Source of the DNA: Acidimicrobiia bacterium
GTDB lineage: Bacteria > Actinomycetota > Acidimicrobiia > Acidimicrobiales > Bin134
Assembly: GCA_009843565.1 (NCBI GenBank)
Contig: VYDF01000053.1
Span: 1 to 5,856, forward strand
Reading direction: 5' to 3'
Length of the DNA: 5,856 nt
Shown: positions 5,317-5,856 of the stretch, piece after piece
Numbering within the stretch: the stretch's first letter is position 1
Layout: each line of letters starts with the position of its first letter
The notes under the pieces: model-generated
What the model was told of the DNA's origin: nothing
Databases searched by the model: none
What the model saw: the letters and a program-made list of their open reading frames with translations, nothing else
Made by a program: the position numbers and the translations under genes

Positions 5317-5856
5317 CTAAGGGGCCAAGTACTCCAGAACCGCATGGCCCACCAGCCGGGCGGTGTCGGCCATGGCCAGCTCGGCGCCGAAGCGATCGCT
5401 CAGGCTGATCAGCTCCCCGCAGGCAACGGTGGCGCCCCCGTCCACCCGTCCCACCACGGTCAATACCGGCACCCCGGCGGCCGCCGCCATCTCCCCCACG
5501 CCGCCCACAACCTTGCCCTGAAGCGATGTGGCGTCGAGGGCGCCCTCCCCGGTCACCACCAAATCGGCCCCCTCGATGCGTCCGTACAGGTCTACTTCCT
5601 CGGCCAACAGCTCGAAGCCGTTGCACAGCTCGGCACCCACGCACGCCAGGCCGCCGGCCAGACCCCCGGCCGCACCCGAGCCCTCGATGTCGTTCACTTC
5701 CACGCCATAGGTTTCGGCGTACACCTGGCTGAGCCGCTCCAAGCGCCGGCGCAGCAACTCCACCTGGGTGGCACCGGCCCCCTTTTGGGGTCCGAACACC
5801 GTGGCGGCGTCGGTGAAGCGGGTCCTCACGTCGCAGGCCACGGCCAGCTCAACCCC
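5317..5856 (-). CDS. Glycerate kinase (GarK/GlxK family), C-terminal half
   Basis: The last 179 residues of a protein whose start lies beyond the right edge; family members have about 370-380 residues, so roughly half is present. Glycerate kinase phosphorylates D-glycerate with ATP, giving 2-phosphoglycerate (most of this family) or 3-phosphoglycerate, and so returns glycerate to glycolysis. Visible family signatures are VACDVRTRFTDAATVFGPQKGA at the visible start, GSGAAGGLAGGL, and DLVVTGEGALDATSLQGKVVGGV, which includes the conserved EGxxDxxSxxGK motif. A GTG at 5841 is not the start, because the conserved frame continues upstream of it to the window edge (GVEL precedes). Its stop TAG is one base from the gpgS stop, tail to tail. 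The link with gpgS suggests glycerate recycling (inference). Confidence 0.92.
   Translation of the reverse strand, partial: GVELAVACDVRTRFTDAATVFGPQKGAGATQVELLRRRLERLSQVYAETYGVEVNDIEGSGAAGGLAGGLACVGAELCNGFELLAEEVDLYGRIEGADLVVTGEGALDATSLQGKVVGGVGEMAAAAGVPVLTVVGRVDGGATVACGELISLSDRFGAELAMADTARLVGHAVLEYLAP

Noticed and set aside
5317..5841. Glycerate kinase as a complete short gene starting at GTG 5841
   Set aside because: The conserved frame continues upstream to the window edge (GVEL before VACDV), so the gene is truncated by the window, not short.

Overview
This is a high-GC bacterial window that looks like ordinary chromosome of an actinobacterium. Three genes point there: a CysO-type sulfur carrier close to the mycobacterial protein, a GT81 glucosyl-3-phosphoglycerate synthase, and a GroEL of the GroEL2 type (541 aa, Gly-Met-rich tail, no adjacent groES) under a CIRCE operator. 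A fused DUF35/thiolase-like protein would suit the lipid- or steroid-metabolising, Acidimicrobiia-like branches. That finer placement is inference, not proof.

Layout. Most genes lie on the minus strand and read right to left. A CysO-like carrier (4086-4361) comes first, then a CIRCE operator (4012-4038), then groEL (2344-3969). After a 47-bp gap come a nitrobindin-like heme-barrel protein (1826-2296), a 20-codon mini-ORF (1767-1829), fdhD (976-1770) and a DUF35/thiolase-like fusion that runs off the left edge (1-964). Spacing from groEL onward is tight, and two junctions are ATGA stop/start overlaps, so groEL to the thiolase gene could be one heat-inducible transcription unit. On the plus strand, gpgS (4419-5315) diverges from cysO. 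It ends one base from the stop of a convergent glycerate kinase, whose C-terminal half is present (5317-5856, minus) and whose start lies beyond the right edge.

How the genes may work together. GroEL (folding), nitrobindin (reactive nitrogen chemistry), FdhD (sulfuration of the molybdenum cofactor of formate dehydrogenase) and CysO (sulfide carrier for cysteine synthesis) share a loose stress, redox and sulfur theme. No single pathway is demonstrated. GpgS and glycerate kinase form a more coherent pair: one uses 3-phosphoglycerate to start glucosylglycerate or methylglucose polysaccharide synthesis, and the other phosphorylates free glycerate, which is released when glucosylglycerate is hydrolysed.

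I see no CRISPR array, RNA gene, insertion sequence or phage gene. The two most notable details are a tandem duplication across the nitrobindin/fdhD junction, which makes a small overlapping ORF, and a thiolase-like domain with glycine at the expected nucleophilic cysteine position.
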